Program-made: the position numbers and the translations under genes
DNA from: Psychrosphaera algicola
Lineage (GTDB): Bacteria; Pseudomonadota; Gammaproteobacteria; Enterobacterales; Alteromonadaceae
Direction: 5' to 3'
DNA: 64,000 nucleotides
Assembly (NCBI RefSeq): GCF_028401425.1
Contig: NZ_JAQOMS010000002.1
Span: 4,092,001-4,156,000 of the forward strand
The notes under the pieces: generated by a model
What the model saw: the letters and a program-made list of their open reading frames with translations, nothing else
Told to the model about the DNA's origin: nothing
Databases searched by the model: none
Shown here: positions 30,469 to 39,041 of the stretch, one piece after another
Layout of the letters: the number at the start of each line of letters is the position of its first letter
Numbering within the stretch: the first letter of the stretch is position 1

Positions 30469-31083
30469 ATGTTGAGATTGATTGCATCACTTGCGGTTGG
30501 TGTAGTAATCACATTCGGCTTGTTTGTTGTTATGGCTGAGCTTATCTCTGGAGGTGCAAAATCCAAAGATGAGCAACGTGAGAACATCATCGTTGAAATA
30601 AATACTACTCCGCCGGAAAGTAAAGCGCAGCAGCGGAACCGTGTTCCGCCGCCGCCTCCGCCTCCGCCTAAGCAGCCGCCTAAGCCGCAAACGCCTGAAC
30701 CTGAACCTGAAATTTCTGACAGCACCAGCATGGGTATTCGCATGCCTACTGTTGATGTCGGTGGTGCAAGTGCAGGACTAAGTGGTCCAGGTGCATTGGT
30801 TAGAGATGGCGACGCTACACCTATTGTACGAATTGAACCAAAATTCCCGACTAAAGCTGCCCGTGATGGTATTGAAGGTTGGGTTAAGTTGAGCTTTGAA
30901 ATTAACAAACTTGGTGGTGTTGAGAATGTCGAAATTATCGACGCTGAACCCAAACGTGTTTTCGACCGCGAAGCAAGAAAAGCGCTACGTAAGTGGAAAT
31001 ACAAGCCAAAAATGGTTGATGGAAAACCTCAGCACCAAACTGGTTTAAGTGTACAACTAGACTTTAATTTGGGAGGAGGTTAG
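30469..31083 (+). CDS. tonB: TonB energy transducer (TonB2 type)
   Basis: 204 residues. The membrane anchor is residues 3-25 (IASLAVGVVITFGLFVVMAE). A proline-rich spacer with an eight-proline run follows, then KQPPKPQTPEPEPE. The C-terminal TonB domain has the receptor-contacting region ARDGIEGWVKLSFEINKLG and ALRKWKYKPKMVDGKP. It is shorter than E. coli TonB, as typical for TonB2 proteins. This operon should power the three TonB receptors in this window. Confidence 0.94.
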   Translation: MLRLIASLAVGVVITFGLFVVMAELISGGAKSKDEQRENIIVEINTTPPESKAQQRNRVPPPPPPPPKQPPKPQTPEPEPEISDSTSMGIRMPTVDVGGASAGLSGPGALVRDGDATPIVRIEPKFPTKAARDGIEGWVKLSFEINKLGGVENVEIIDAEPKRVFDREARKALRKWKYKPKMVDGKPQHQTGLSVQLDFNLGGG

Positions 31084-31087
31084 TAAT

Positions 31088-32353
31088 ATGAATAACACAT
31101 TGAAACTAGTCCTTTCAGCTTCATTAGTTTTAGGCGCACTTGTTGCTCCTAAAGCTAAAGCAGCGGTTCCAGCTGAGAAAGCTGAATTAGTTCAGCAACT
31201 TAAGAAACAACGTGGTGGTAAAGCGTTAGGTCCGAGAATCGGTAAGAAAGTCCAAAAGGCTTTTGAGTTGTATTCAGCGGATGATATTAAAGGCGGTTTG
31301 GAAATCCTTTTAGAAGTTGATGCTAAAGATGATTTCGATAAAGCCTATATCGATCGTTTTATCGGTAATATGTATGCGCAGGAAGGTCAAGTTGACCTTG
31401 CGTTAAAACACCTTACTAGTGCTAAAGACATCGACGAATTACCGTTTGATGATCATAAAGGCGTGCTTAAGCTGATTGCCGATTTATCGATTCAAGAGAA
31501 AAAATATGAAGATGCGTTGGTAAATTACCAAGCGTTTCTTGATTTTTCTCATGACGAAGATCCGAACGTTTACTTGCGTATCGCAAATGCACATTATGAG
31601 TTGAAAAACTATGATGCGGTGCTTGCACCAGCAAGAAAAGCGATCACTTTGTATGAAAAACCAAATCAAAACCCGTATGTGTTAGTTATGGCGTCTTACT
31701 ACGAACGTAAGATGTATCCAGAAGCGACGAAAGCGGTTGAAGACTTGGTTAAAACTTTCCCTGACAATGCTAAGTGGTGGACTCAATTAGGCATGTTTTA
31801 CATGTTAACTGAGGATTACCAACGTGGATTGTCAACAATGGAAGTTGCTCATAAGCAAGGTTTCTTAACTACGCAATCTCAAGTTAAACAGTTAGCACAA
31901 CTTTACGCATCTAATGGCATTCCTTATAAAGCTGCCATTATTCAAGATGAGTTTATCGCTAGTGGATTGATTAAGAAAACAGAACAGACGTTGTCAGTTA
32001 TGGCGAGTACCTATCAAAATGCAAAAGAGTATGCGAAAGCAGCGAAGTATTTTGGTGAAGCCGCTAAGATTGAGAATGACGCAGACTTGTACCGTAAGCA
32101 AGGCACAGCGTATATGGTAATGGAACGTTTTGATAAAGCTGTAGAAGCTTTTGATAAAGCGCTTAAATTTGGCATAAAACGCAAAGGTCCTGTCTATATG
32201 GGTATAGCAGAAGCACAGTTTTATTTAGAAAACTGGAAAGAGTCCTACGCGGCTATCCAAGAAGCTAAAAAAGACAAAAACTCTGCTAAATCAGCTGCAG
32301 GCTGGGAAGGTTATATTAAAGACACAGCAAGCCGAAAAGGCACTGTTCTTTAA
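31088..32353 (+). CDS. TPR protein, last gene of the TonB operon
   Basis: 421 residues with a signal peptide (SASLVLGALVAPKAKA) and about ten TPR-like helical repeats, for example EDALVNYQAFLDFSHDEDPNVYLRIANAHYEL and YMVMERFDKAVEAFDKALKFG. In vibrios the matching gene (ttpB/TPR) closes the TonB2 operon. It is periplasmic, and its role in energy transfer is still poorly defined. It starts 4 bp after tonB and is followed by a strong terminator. Confidence 0.88.
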   Translation: MNNTLKLVLSASLVLGALVAPKAKAAVPAEKAELVQQLKKQRGGKALGPRIGKKVQKAFELYSADDIKGGLEILLEVDAKDDFDKAYIDRFIGNMYAQEGQVDLALKHLTSAKDIDELPFDDHKGVLKLIADLSIQEKKYEDALVNYQAFLDFSHDEDPNVYLRIANAHYELKNYDAVLAPARKAITLYEKPNQNPYVLVMASYYERKMYPEATKAVEDLVKTFPDNAKWWTQLGMFYMLTEDYQRGLSTMEVAHKQGFLTTQSQVKQLAQLYASNGIPYKAAIIQDEFIASGLIKKTEQTLSVMASTYQNAKEYAKAAKYFGEAAKIENDADLYRKQGTAYMVMERFDKAVEAFDKALKFGIKRKGPVYMGIAEAQFYLENWKESYAAIQEAKKDKNSAKSAAGWEGYIKDTASRKGTVL

Positions 32354-32365
32354 ATACGTTTTCGT

Positions 32366-32394
32366 AAAAAAAACCGCCTCAAGGCGGTTTTTTT
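32366..32394 (+). terminator. Rho-independent terminator of the TonB operon
   Basis: An A-run, then ccgcc-tcaa-ggcgg and a T-run, 12 bp after the TPR gene stop. Symmetric A/T runs make it usable in both directions. Confidence 0.95.
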
Positions 32395-32426
32395 GTATCT
32401 AAAGCAAACAAATTTTAGTTTAGCTA

Positions 32427-32477
32427 TTTTTAGTATCCGACAGTCCAATATTTTTTAGTATCCGACAGTTCAATATT
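32427..32477. repeat. 26-bp tandem duplication
   Basis: Two adjacent copies of a segment containing tagtatccgacagt and caatatt, one base different. It lies between the TonB operon terminator and the end of the GGDEF gene. No role is evident. Confidence 0.7.
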
Positions 32478-32619
32478 GTTCGCTATAAACACGACAAACC
32501 ACAAACAGCCTTGCGGCGACTTTTATTTTTCGGGAGGATTAGCCTCCGTCCTAAGTATTCAATTATATCAATATTCACATTTAAATCGTCTGTTCAGTAC
32601 GTTGGCCGAATCATGACAA

Positions 32620-33126
32620 TTAATGCAATTTATAATATTGCAACTCGCATGCGTTTGGTCCCTTGCTTTCCGCTTTAAACGTTAAATCCTCTGTCAAATT
32701 AAACAGTTGTTCCAACTCTATGTCGTTATTAGGTAAAACGTTTAATGCACCGATGGAAAAGTTAATGTTAATACCTAGTTGGACGAGTTCGGAAACGCAA
32801 TCAGTTAAGATCCTTTTAGCGACAGTCTCGGTGCCGTTTTCATCTAAATTAAAAAGCCCGATGGCAATTTCATTTTCGTGGAAGCGACAAACTAAATCAG
32901 TTGAACGTTTAGTTGAGTTTTCTACATGTTCGGAAACAACTTTAAACATTTTACGGTCGAGTTCTTGATTTACATTAAGATGGGTATGGATGATCATAAT
33001 CGTGAGAGCGTCTTTTTCTCGCATCATTCTATTCCATTCGCGTTGGAATACCTCGGCGAAGTAGGCTTCACTATATAGACCGGATAGATTGTCACGAAAT
33101 GATGTTTCTAATCTGCTAAAAATCAT
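32620..33126 (-). CDS. Degenerate GGDEF-domain protein
   Basis: A 168-residue stand-alone GGDEF fold. It begins with a typical entry (DNLSGLYSEAYFAEVFQREWNR) and follows the fold through VCRFHENEIAIGLFNLDENG and INFSIGALNV. The catalytic GG[D/E]EF motif is replaced by FHENE, so diguanylate cyclase activity is not expected. No sensory domain or signal peptide is present. It may bind c-di-GMP or GTP as an effector or be a relic. It is a single gene with no obvious partner. Confidence 0.78.
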   Translation of the reverse strand: MIFSRLETSFRDNLSGLYSEAYFAEVFQREWNRMMREKDALTIMIIHTHLNVNQELDRKMFKVVSEHVENSTKRSTDLVCRFHENEIAIGLFNLDENGTETVAKRILTDCVSELVQLGININFSIGALNVLPNNDIELEQLFNLTEDLTFKAESKGPNACELQYYKLH

Positions 33127-33360
33127 AGTGTTTCTTCATTTGTATTACTGGTATTTTTGATTATAGTTGCTAATTGTCATTTGTTGGTCAATAAAATATT
33201 AGAGTTTTGACTATTTTTATTGAAATAAAATGGATAACCGTCAGGTCATCTATGTAAGCAATGTTGAAAGGCGATATTATTTGTCGTTAACATTATCTAT
33301 TATAAGCTCAACATAATCGTATTTTTGTAAAACAGCAAAATTCGAAATAAGGGGAACTCC

Positions 33361-33733
33361 ATGAAATTGAATAAAAAATGACACTCGCTGCAATCGGTGT
33401 AGCTGCACTCGGAACTTCAGTTGTCGGTAATGTCCATGCTGCGGGTTTTCAAGCAGTAGACATGAAAGGCGGCTATGAAGTCCAAACATTTGAAGCTAAA
33501 TGCGGCGAAGGCAAATGCGGCGGTGATAAAGCGAAAAAGAAGCTAAATGCGGCGAAGGCAAATGTGGCGGTGATAAAGCGAAAAAGAAGCTAAATGCGGC
33601 GAAGGCAAATGCGGCGGCGATAAAGCGAAAAAGAAGCTAAATGTGGCGAAGGCAAATGCGGTGAAGGTAAGTGCGGTGGCCATAAAGCGAAAAAAGCGAT
33701 AAAGAGGCCAAATGTGGCGGTACTCAAGCTTAA
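33361..33733 (+). CDS. hvfA: HvfA-type RiPP metallophore precursor with EGKCG repeats
   Basis: When single bases lost from A-runs are restored, the frame reads MKLNKKMTLAAIGVAALG, a Sec signal peptide ending near VHA, then GGYEVQTF. A repetitive core follows: three blocks of EAKCGEGKCGGDKAKK, then a last block with two EGKCG units, a KCGG and the end GTQA. That gives ten cysteines and five EGKCG motifs. This is the HvfA family of precursors whose EGKCG cysteines are converted to oxazolone/thioamide copper-binding groups by an MNIO enzyme with its partner. Both are encoded next. A hairpin terminator separates precursor and enzyme genes. Confidence 0.88.
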
Positions 33734-33777
33734 GTAATTTAGGCAATAGTATTAGTAATGAAATAAGAGCCAGCTAG

Positions 33778-33799
33778 TCTGGCTTTTTATTGAGGTGAA
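33778..33799 (+). terminator. Hairpin terminator between hvfA and hvfB
   Basis: agccag-ctagt-ctggct followed by TTTTTA, 44 bp after the precursor stop and 3 bp before the GTG start of the MNIO gene. Partial read-through here would give more precursor than enzyme, as expected for a RiPP operon. Confidence 0.75.
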
Positions 33800-33801
33800 G
33801 T

Positions 33802-34623
33802 GTGGAAATATCTGGTTCGGGTTTAGGATTTAGACGTGGAATGGAAAACGACCTCACAACAATCGTTGAGTCGAATGTTAATTTTGTTGAGGTAGCGCCG
33901 GAAAACTGGATGAGACTCGGTGGCAAGTTTCAACATACTCTGGCGGAAGTAAGCCGTAAAATACCATTAACGACTCATGGACTAAGTCTGTCAATAGGCA
34001 GTCCTGACCCATTGGATATTGAGTTCGTTCGTGAAGTTAAAACCTTTATGAGCAAATTTAATGTCCGTCATTACACTGAGCATTTAAGTTATTGCTCAGC
34101 GAATGGCCATATGTACGACTTAATGCCGATCCCATTTACCGAAGAGGCTGTTCGCTATGTTGCGGAACGAATTCGACTCGTTCAGGACGTATTAGAACAG
34201 CAAATAGCCATCGAAAATGTATCTTATTATTTAAAAACGGGTCAGGAGCTTTCTGAATCTGAGTTTTTGAATGCTGTGCTGGCGGAAGCGGATTGTAAAT
34301 TACTATTTGACGTTAATAACGTATATGTCAATTCAATTAACCATAAGTACAATGCAAAAAGTTTTATTGACAAGGTTCCGTCAGAACGAATTTTGTATGG
34401 CCATATTGCTGGACATTATGATGAGGCCGTCGATCTAAAAGTCGACACGCACGGCGATGACGTTAAACCCGATGTTTGGGCTTTACTTGAATACGCTTAT
34501 GCAAAACACGGTGTTTTTCCTACGTTATTAGAGCGTGATTTCAATATACCTCCAATGTCTGAGTTATTAGTTGAAGTGGATATGATTACGGCGATTCAAA
34601 ATAAATTTAAACGCACGTTATAA
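33802..34623 (+). CDS. hvfB: MNIO-family (DUF692) RiPP maturase, HvfB/BufB type
   Basis: A 273-residue DUF692 protein, a multinuclear non-heme iron oxidative enzyme with a TIM-barrel fold. Family segments are in order: GFRRGMENDL, FVEVAPENWM, PLTTHGLSLSIGSPDPLD, YTEHLSYCSANGHMYDLMPIPFTEEAV, IAIENVSYYL, KLLFDVNNVYVN and RILYGHIAGHYDE. These supply the histidine, aspartate, asparagine and glutamate metal ligands. It oxidises cysteines of its precursor (HvfA). The start is GTG with a gaggtgaa binding site. The gene lies between the precursor and the DUF2063 partner. Confidence 0.93.
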   Translation: MEISGSGLGFRRGMENDLTTIVESNVNFVEVAPENWMRLGGKFQHTLAEVSRKIPLTTHGLSLSIGSPDPLDIEFVREVKTFMSKFNVRHYTEHLSYCSANGHMYDLMPIPFTEEAVRYVAERIRLVQDVLEQQIAIENVSYYLKTGQELSESEFLNAVLAEADCKLLFDVNNVYVNSINHKYNAKSFIDKVPSERILYGHIAGHYDEAVDLKVDTHGDDVKPDVWALLEYAYAKHGVFPTLLERDFNIPPMSELLVEVDMITAIQNKFKRTL

Positions 34624-34658
34624 CGCAATTATCAAAAGCACTAAGGGTGAGTTTTTAA

Positions 34659-35443
34659 ATGACTAAGTTAACCGAGGCTCAGTTACATTTAGCGCAACAA
34701 ATAAGAACGGGTGTTACGCAAAGCAATAATAAAGATGAACAAAGGCGCGTCGAGATCTATCAAGAGTTATTTTTCAATAATCTAGAAGACTTTTGTGCCA
34801 CTACCTTTCCCGTTTTAAAAGCACAATGGGCACAAAAAAGTGGCTTGCACTTGTTCGGTCGTTTTTATTGAACACCAATGTGAAACGCCTCACTTTATAG
34901 AAATAAGTGAGGAGTTTTTAACGTATCTTGCGCAATCACTATGGGACTTTAGACGAGCCATGGATGCTTGAACTTGCGCACTATGAATGGGTGGAGTTAG
35001 CAAGTGCAACTGCAATGGGTGACTCGGGAGAAGATGTGGTTTCCGATAGAGAAGCGGTTGTTGCTGAATTTGATCAAGAATTAGTAGCGGTTGGGCAATT
35101 TTCACAATACTTGGTTAGCATACCTGAATCTACTTGGCCACTAGCTTATAATTACCCAGTTCATACTATTTCGGCAGATAACAAGCCCTTAGAGCCGACA
35201 CCTACGTACATTGTGGTTTATCGGGACCCAAGTTACGAAATTCAATTTGTTGGCACTGACGCGCTTACCGTCCACTTGATGACATTTATTCAGCAACATA
35301 ACCAAGTGAGTTTCACGCAATGTATCGATTTTTTAACGTCGGACGCAATTCAACTAGAACAGGGCGGTGCGCAACAATTTGTGCAACAGATGTTTGCCGA
35401 ATTTAATCAACGTCGGGCGATAACGTTAACCTTACAAATTTAA
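34659..35443 (+). CDS. hvfC: DUF2063 partner protein of the MNIO enzyme, HvfC type (frameshifted)
   Basis: The N-terminal DUF2063 domain (EAQLHLAQQIRTGVT, RVEIYQELFFNNLEDFCATTFPVLKAQW) is intact. The frame then changes near 34850 (VFIEHQCETPHFIEISEEFLTYLAQ) and again near 34940 (HYGTLDEPWMLELAHYEWVELA), after which the C-terminal recognition domain runs to 35443. The joined length of about 260 residues fits the family. DUF2063 proteins bind the precursor leader and assist the MNIO enzyme. No hvfD/DoxX-like gene follows; apt is next. Confidence 0.9.
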
Positions 35444-35526
35444 TCTTAAAGTTTTGTTCAGTTTAGTGTTTTGCCTTCTAATCCAATCTGTCATACTGCG
35501 ATAAGTAAATATGAGTTGGATTAAAA

Positions 35527-36060
35527 ATGTCAGACATAATAAAAGACAGTATTAAAACCATTCCTGACTACCCGAAACCGGGCATTCAATTTAGGGATGT
35601 GACCTCGTTAATGCAAAACCCTGTCGCGTTTTCGGCGACAATTGATAGGTTTGCAGCGCAATATCAAAATAGTGGGATCACTGCTATTGTCGGAACGGAA
35701 GCGAGAGGTTTTATCTTCGGAGCACCATTAGCTTATAAAATGAACGTACCGTTTATCCCCGTTCGAAAACCAGGTAAGTTACCTCGTGACGTTATTTCTC
35801 AGGCATACGTACTAGAATACGGTGAAGATATTTTAGAATTACACACAGACGCCTTATCTGCCGATGATAAAGTATTAATGGTTGACGATTTATTAGCGAC
35901 TGGTGGTACGATTGAAGCGACAACCAAGTTAATTCGAAAACTGGGGGCGCACGTTGAAGACGCGTGTTTTGTCGTTAATCTACCTGAGTTGGGCGGTGAG
36001 AAACGTCTGACTAACTTGTCAGTTAATAGTTTTTATTTAACTGAATTTGAAGGCGAATAA
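35527..36060 (+). CDS. apt: Adenine phosphoribosyltransferase
   Basis: 177 residues, full length. The N-terminus (IKDSIKTIPDYPKPGIQFRDVT) is diagnostic of Apt, and the PRPP loop is VLMVDDLLATGGTIEAT. GTEARGFIFGAPLAYKM contacts adenine/ribose. It salvages adenine to AMP in the cytoplasm. It is followed 12 bp later by dnaX, a common apt-dnaX-ybaB arrangement in gammaproteobacteria. Confidence 0.97.
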   Translation: MSDIIKDSIKTIPDYPKPGIQFRDVTSLMQNPVAFSATIDRFAAQYQNSGITAIVGTEARGFIFGAPLAYKMNVPFIPVRKPGKLPRDVISQAYVLEYGEDILELHTDALSADDKVLMVDDLLATGGTIEATTKLIRKLGAHVEDACFVVNLPELGGEKRLTNLSVNSFYLTEFEGE

Positions 36061-36072
36061 AGGTCTATATTA

Positions 36073-38420
36073 ATGAGCTATCAGGTACTGGCAAGAAAAT
36101 GGCGACCAGCAAAATTTGCTGAATTAGTTGGCCAAGAACATGTAAAGTCGGCATTGATCAACGGTTTAACAAATCAAAGATTACATCACGCCTATCTTTT
36201 TACTGGTACCCGAGGCGTAGGCAAAACGTCTATAGCACGTATTTTTGCAAAAAGTCTTAATTGTGAAACGGGCATTACCGCGGAACCATGTGGTCAATGT
36301 GCGACTTGTGTTGATGTTGACGCCGGTCGGTTTGTCGATTTAATCGAGATTGACGCTGCATCACGAACCAAAGTTGGTGATACTCGTGAAATATTAGACA
36401 ACGTACAATATGCACCTACTCGTGGTCGTTATAAAATATACCTTATCGACGAAGTTCATATGTTGTCCCGCCACAGTTTTAACGCTTTATTAAAAACGTT
36501 AGAAGAGCCACCAGAACACGTTAAGTTTTTACTCGCGACAACCGATCCTCAAAAACTACCCGTCACCATCCTGTCTCGTTGTTTGCAATTTAATTTGCAG
36601 GCCTTAGACATAGTGCAAATCGAGCAACAATTACAATCGATTTTACAGGCGGAGCATATTCAATACGAAGCACCTGCACTGACATTAATCGCAAAATATG
36701 CCCATGGTAGCATGCGAGACGGGTTGAGTTTGACCGACCAAGCGATTGCACAGTCGGGGAAAACCTCACGCTGAGTATTGTCCAAAGTATGTTGGGTACG
36801 GTTGATATTGCCTATGGAGCCAAAATGTCTTTACCGCGATTTTGACGGGCAATGGCGAACGTTTAATTGAAGTATTTAACCGACTTGAAAAACAGCGCCC
36901 AGACTTTATTAAAGTCCTTGATGATATGTTAACGCTTTGCCATCAGATAGCGATGGCTCAGGTGTTGCCAGCGGCGGCAAAATTGAGTGTCGAAAATGAG
37001 GCTTTTGTGCTAAAAGTTGCACAAAATATTCCTGCAGCTCAAATTCAAGTTTATTATCAATTGTTACTTCAAGGTAAGAAAGACTTACCGCTAGCGCCTG
37101 AGATCACCCGTGGTTTTGAAATGTTGTGTTTGCGATTATTGGCTTTTAAACCAGTTGAAGCAGCAAGTGTTACCACAAGTGAGCAACCTCAGGCTGAGTC
37201 ACAGGAAAGCGTAAAAAAACCTTGAATCTTCATTAAGTGATCTTTTAACTCAACCACTACCAGATGAAAATAAGCCTTTGGAAGTAAGTGAACAGTCACT
37301 TACATCAACTCATCAAGGTTCAGTTAATGCTGTACAAAAGCCGTATGAAACTCCAGAAATAAGTCCTAAAATTGTCACAGAGGTTGAACCTAAGGTTGAA
37401 CAGAAAGTTGATCCTCGAGAATTAGCCGCTAATCAGCAACCCCCAGTTGATAATAAGCAGGGCGATGACCTTCAGGCTACGCAAACATTTAAAAATCAAG
37501 AGCGTGGTCAGGAACAGAAGCAAACTACTGCACAAGCAGCAACACAACCAATTGTTGACCCTATACTAGCAGGCTATGAAGACTACCAACATATCTCTAA
37601 TCAAACGGCTGAACAAGAGCACGAACTACTCTCGCAACAAGCATTTTATCAAGACATGGCTGAAAGTCAGGGTTTTGACCCAAGTTCAGAGTTTCAGCAA
37701 GGGGCCGCTCATTTCCCTGAGCAATCATTAGGACATATAGAACCACCACCTCAAGAGCCGTCAGTAGTCGCACAAATGCCTCAATCAAACAGTGCACTAA
37801 ACTCTACTTCAGAATTAGAAAACCCAGTAATGGCTATTTTGGCGAATCGTGGGTTACCAACAAATTTGGCTAATGTTGCATCGAGTGTGCAAACCGCTGA
37901 AATTGAAAAACTCGAGAGCAATAGTTCGGCGCAAGAACCTCAACAAAGCCAAGAGCAAGTCCCGGTTGAAAAAGTCATTGAAGAGAAATTAGAAGAACTA
38001 CCTGACCTAAAACCAATTGAGCACGACGAAGTTAAGTTTGCCCACGAAGTAGACGAATGGGCTCGGATGATAGAGGTGTCAGATTTAGCCGGATTAGGCA
38101 GGCAGTTGGCCCGCAATGGCGAAGTTAAAATTGACGGCAATCAAATTGAATTAACAGTTAAACAAGAATTTGCTCATTTGTTAAACGAACGATCAGAAGC
38201 AGAACTCACAGACGTGGTTTCAAGATTGTCACCAGCGTCTAATTTTGTTATCAATAAAAGTGAAATTACCCAAGCGTCACCCGCTGATATACAGAAAAAT
38301 ATTAATGTAAATCGACAAGAGCGTGCCGAACAAAGTATTGCTGAGGATGGTTTTGTGCAAACCTTGTTAAACGAATTTGGCGGCAAGATAATCCCAGGTA
38401 CGATAAATCCGGTTTCTTAG
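36073..38420 (+). CDS. dnaX: DNA polymerase III subunits gamma and tau (frameshifted)
   Basis: Clamp-loader ATPase, about 780 residues joined. The N-terminal AAA+ module is clear: YQVLARKWRPAKFAELVGQEHV, Walker A GTRGVGKTSIA, zinc cysteines CETGITAEPCGQCATC, Walker B IYLIDEVHML, and SMRDGLSLTDQAIA. The frame changes near 36800 and at a seven-A run (37213-37219). After the second change comes a long Gln/Glu/Pro-rich linker and the tau C-terminal domain (DEWARMIEVSDLAGLGRQLARNG, ending TLLNEFGGKIIPGTINP). The gene is essential, so at least the first shift must be an error. The second sits where gamma would end and deserves attention (see findings). Confidence 0.95.
37213..37219 (+). other. Seven-A run at the gamma/tau boundary of dnaX
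   Basis: In the reading frame the sequence is GTA AAA AAA CCT TGA. The tau linker continues only if the run is really six or nine A. A product ending here would be about 385 residues, the size expected for a gamma form (domains I-III). It may be a sequencing error, or a true slippage site. Confidence 0.45.
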
Positions 38421-38489
38421 TTCGCAAACTTGAAACCAAAATTTTTGACCACATTAACAGTGGAATAATGACATTCAGAGGACAGACCT

Positions 38490-38816
38490 ATGTTTAAAGG
38501 TGGAATGGGCAACATCATGAAGCAAGCCCAACAAATGCAAGAAAAAATGCAAAAGATGCAACAAGAAATCGCTAAGATGGAAGTTGTTGGCGAGTCGGGT
38601 GCCGGTCTGGTTAAAGTTACTATGTTGGGCAGCCACAATGTTAAACGTGTGGAAATTGACGACTCTTTAATGGAAGACGACAAGGAAATGATTGAAGACT
38701 TGTTAGCCGCTGCGGTAAACGATGCAGTGCGTCGTGTTGAAGAGATGAATACAGAACAAATGGCGAAAGTCTCTGGCGGCATGGGCATGCCTCCTGGTAT
38801 GAAGATGCCGTTTTAA
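38490..38816 (+). CDS. ybaB: YbaB/EbfC nucleoid-associated protein
   Basis: 108 residues, intact. A Met/Gln-rich helix (GNIMKQAQQMQEKMQKMQQEIAKMEVVG) leads into ESGAGLVKVTMLGSHNVKRVEIDDSLM and EDLLAAAVNDAVRRVEEMNTEQM, the full YbaB fold. It binds DNA as a dimer. The last codons (GMKMPF) are part of the attachment site of a genomic island. The usual next gene, recR, is absent here, and at the far border the duplicated gene end is followed by a terminator. Confidence 0.96.
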   Translation: MFKGGMGNIMKQAQQMQEKMQKMQQEIAKMEVVGESGAGLVKVTMLGSHNVKRVEIDDSLMEDDKEMIEDLLAAAVNDAVRRVEEMNTEQMAKVSGGMGMPPGMKMPF

Positions 38817-38817
38817 T
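38794..38817 (+). other. Left attachment site (attL) of the genomic island
   Basis: A 24-bp stretch covering the last seven codons and stop of ybaB (ctggtatgaagatgcc... to the base after TAA) recurs exactly at 57119-57142. A direct repeat of a gene's 3' end at both borders of a foreign block is the hallmark of tyrosine-recombinase integration that leaves the target gene intact. Confidence 0.88.
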
Positions 38818-38861
38818 CTAAACCCTTTGAATTAATTGACTTTTATTTACTTCCAAACGTT

Positions 38862-38882
38862 GGGGGTCATATAGGGGTCAAA
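38862..38882 (+). repeat. Sub-terminal 21-bp repeat, left copy
   Basis: A 21-bp sequence with two gggtca-type half sites (gggggtca then taggggtcaaa) recurs with one mismatch at 56997-57017, just inside the other island end. The two copies could be integrase arm-type sites. Confidence 0.65.
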
Positions 38883-38895
38883 GACTCATAACATA

Positions 38896-38926
38896 ACAGC
38901 TCTGAGTATTAGATATTCAGAGCTGT
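38896..38926 (+). terminator. Terminator just inside the island left end
   Basis: acagctctga pairs with tcagagctgt around an AT-rich loop, followed by TTTTGTTTTT. It would now end the dnaX-ybaB transcript. Confidence 0.8.
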
Positions 38927-39041
38927 TTTGTTTTTGTGAAATACAAATTCATCAACCTTATCGTTATTCATTAGGATCTTTTTAGTTTGGCCTAATTTCT
39001 CCGCGAGCTTGTTAATATAGTCAGGCTCTTGTAGTGGGATC
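38909..39041 (-). pseudogene. C-terminal remnant of an unidentified island gene, cut by an IS
   Basis: On the minus strand an open frame of about 43 residues (PLQEPDYINKLAEKLGQTKK... ending TALNI) starts abruptly at the left end of the IS at 39042 and stops at 38909. Its position next to the attachment site suggests it could be the end of the island integrase, but the piece is too short to recognise, so this is only a suggestion. Confidence 0.35.

Noticed and set aside
30487..30690. Arg-rich antisense frame in tonB
   Set aside because: It is the complement of the proline-rich linker codons.
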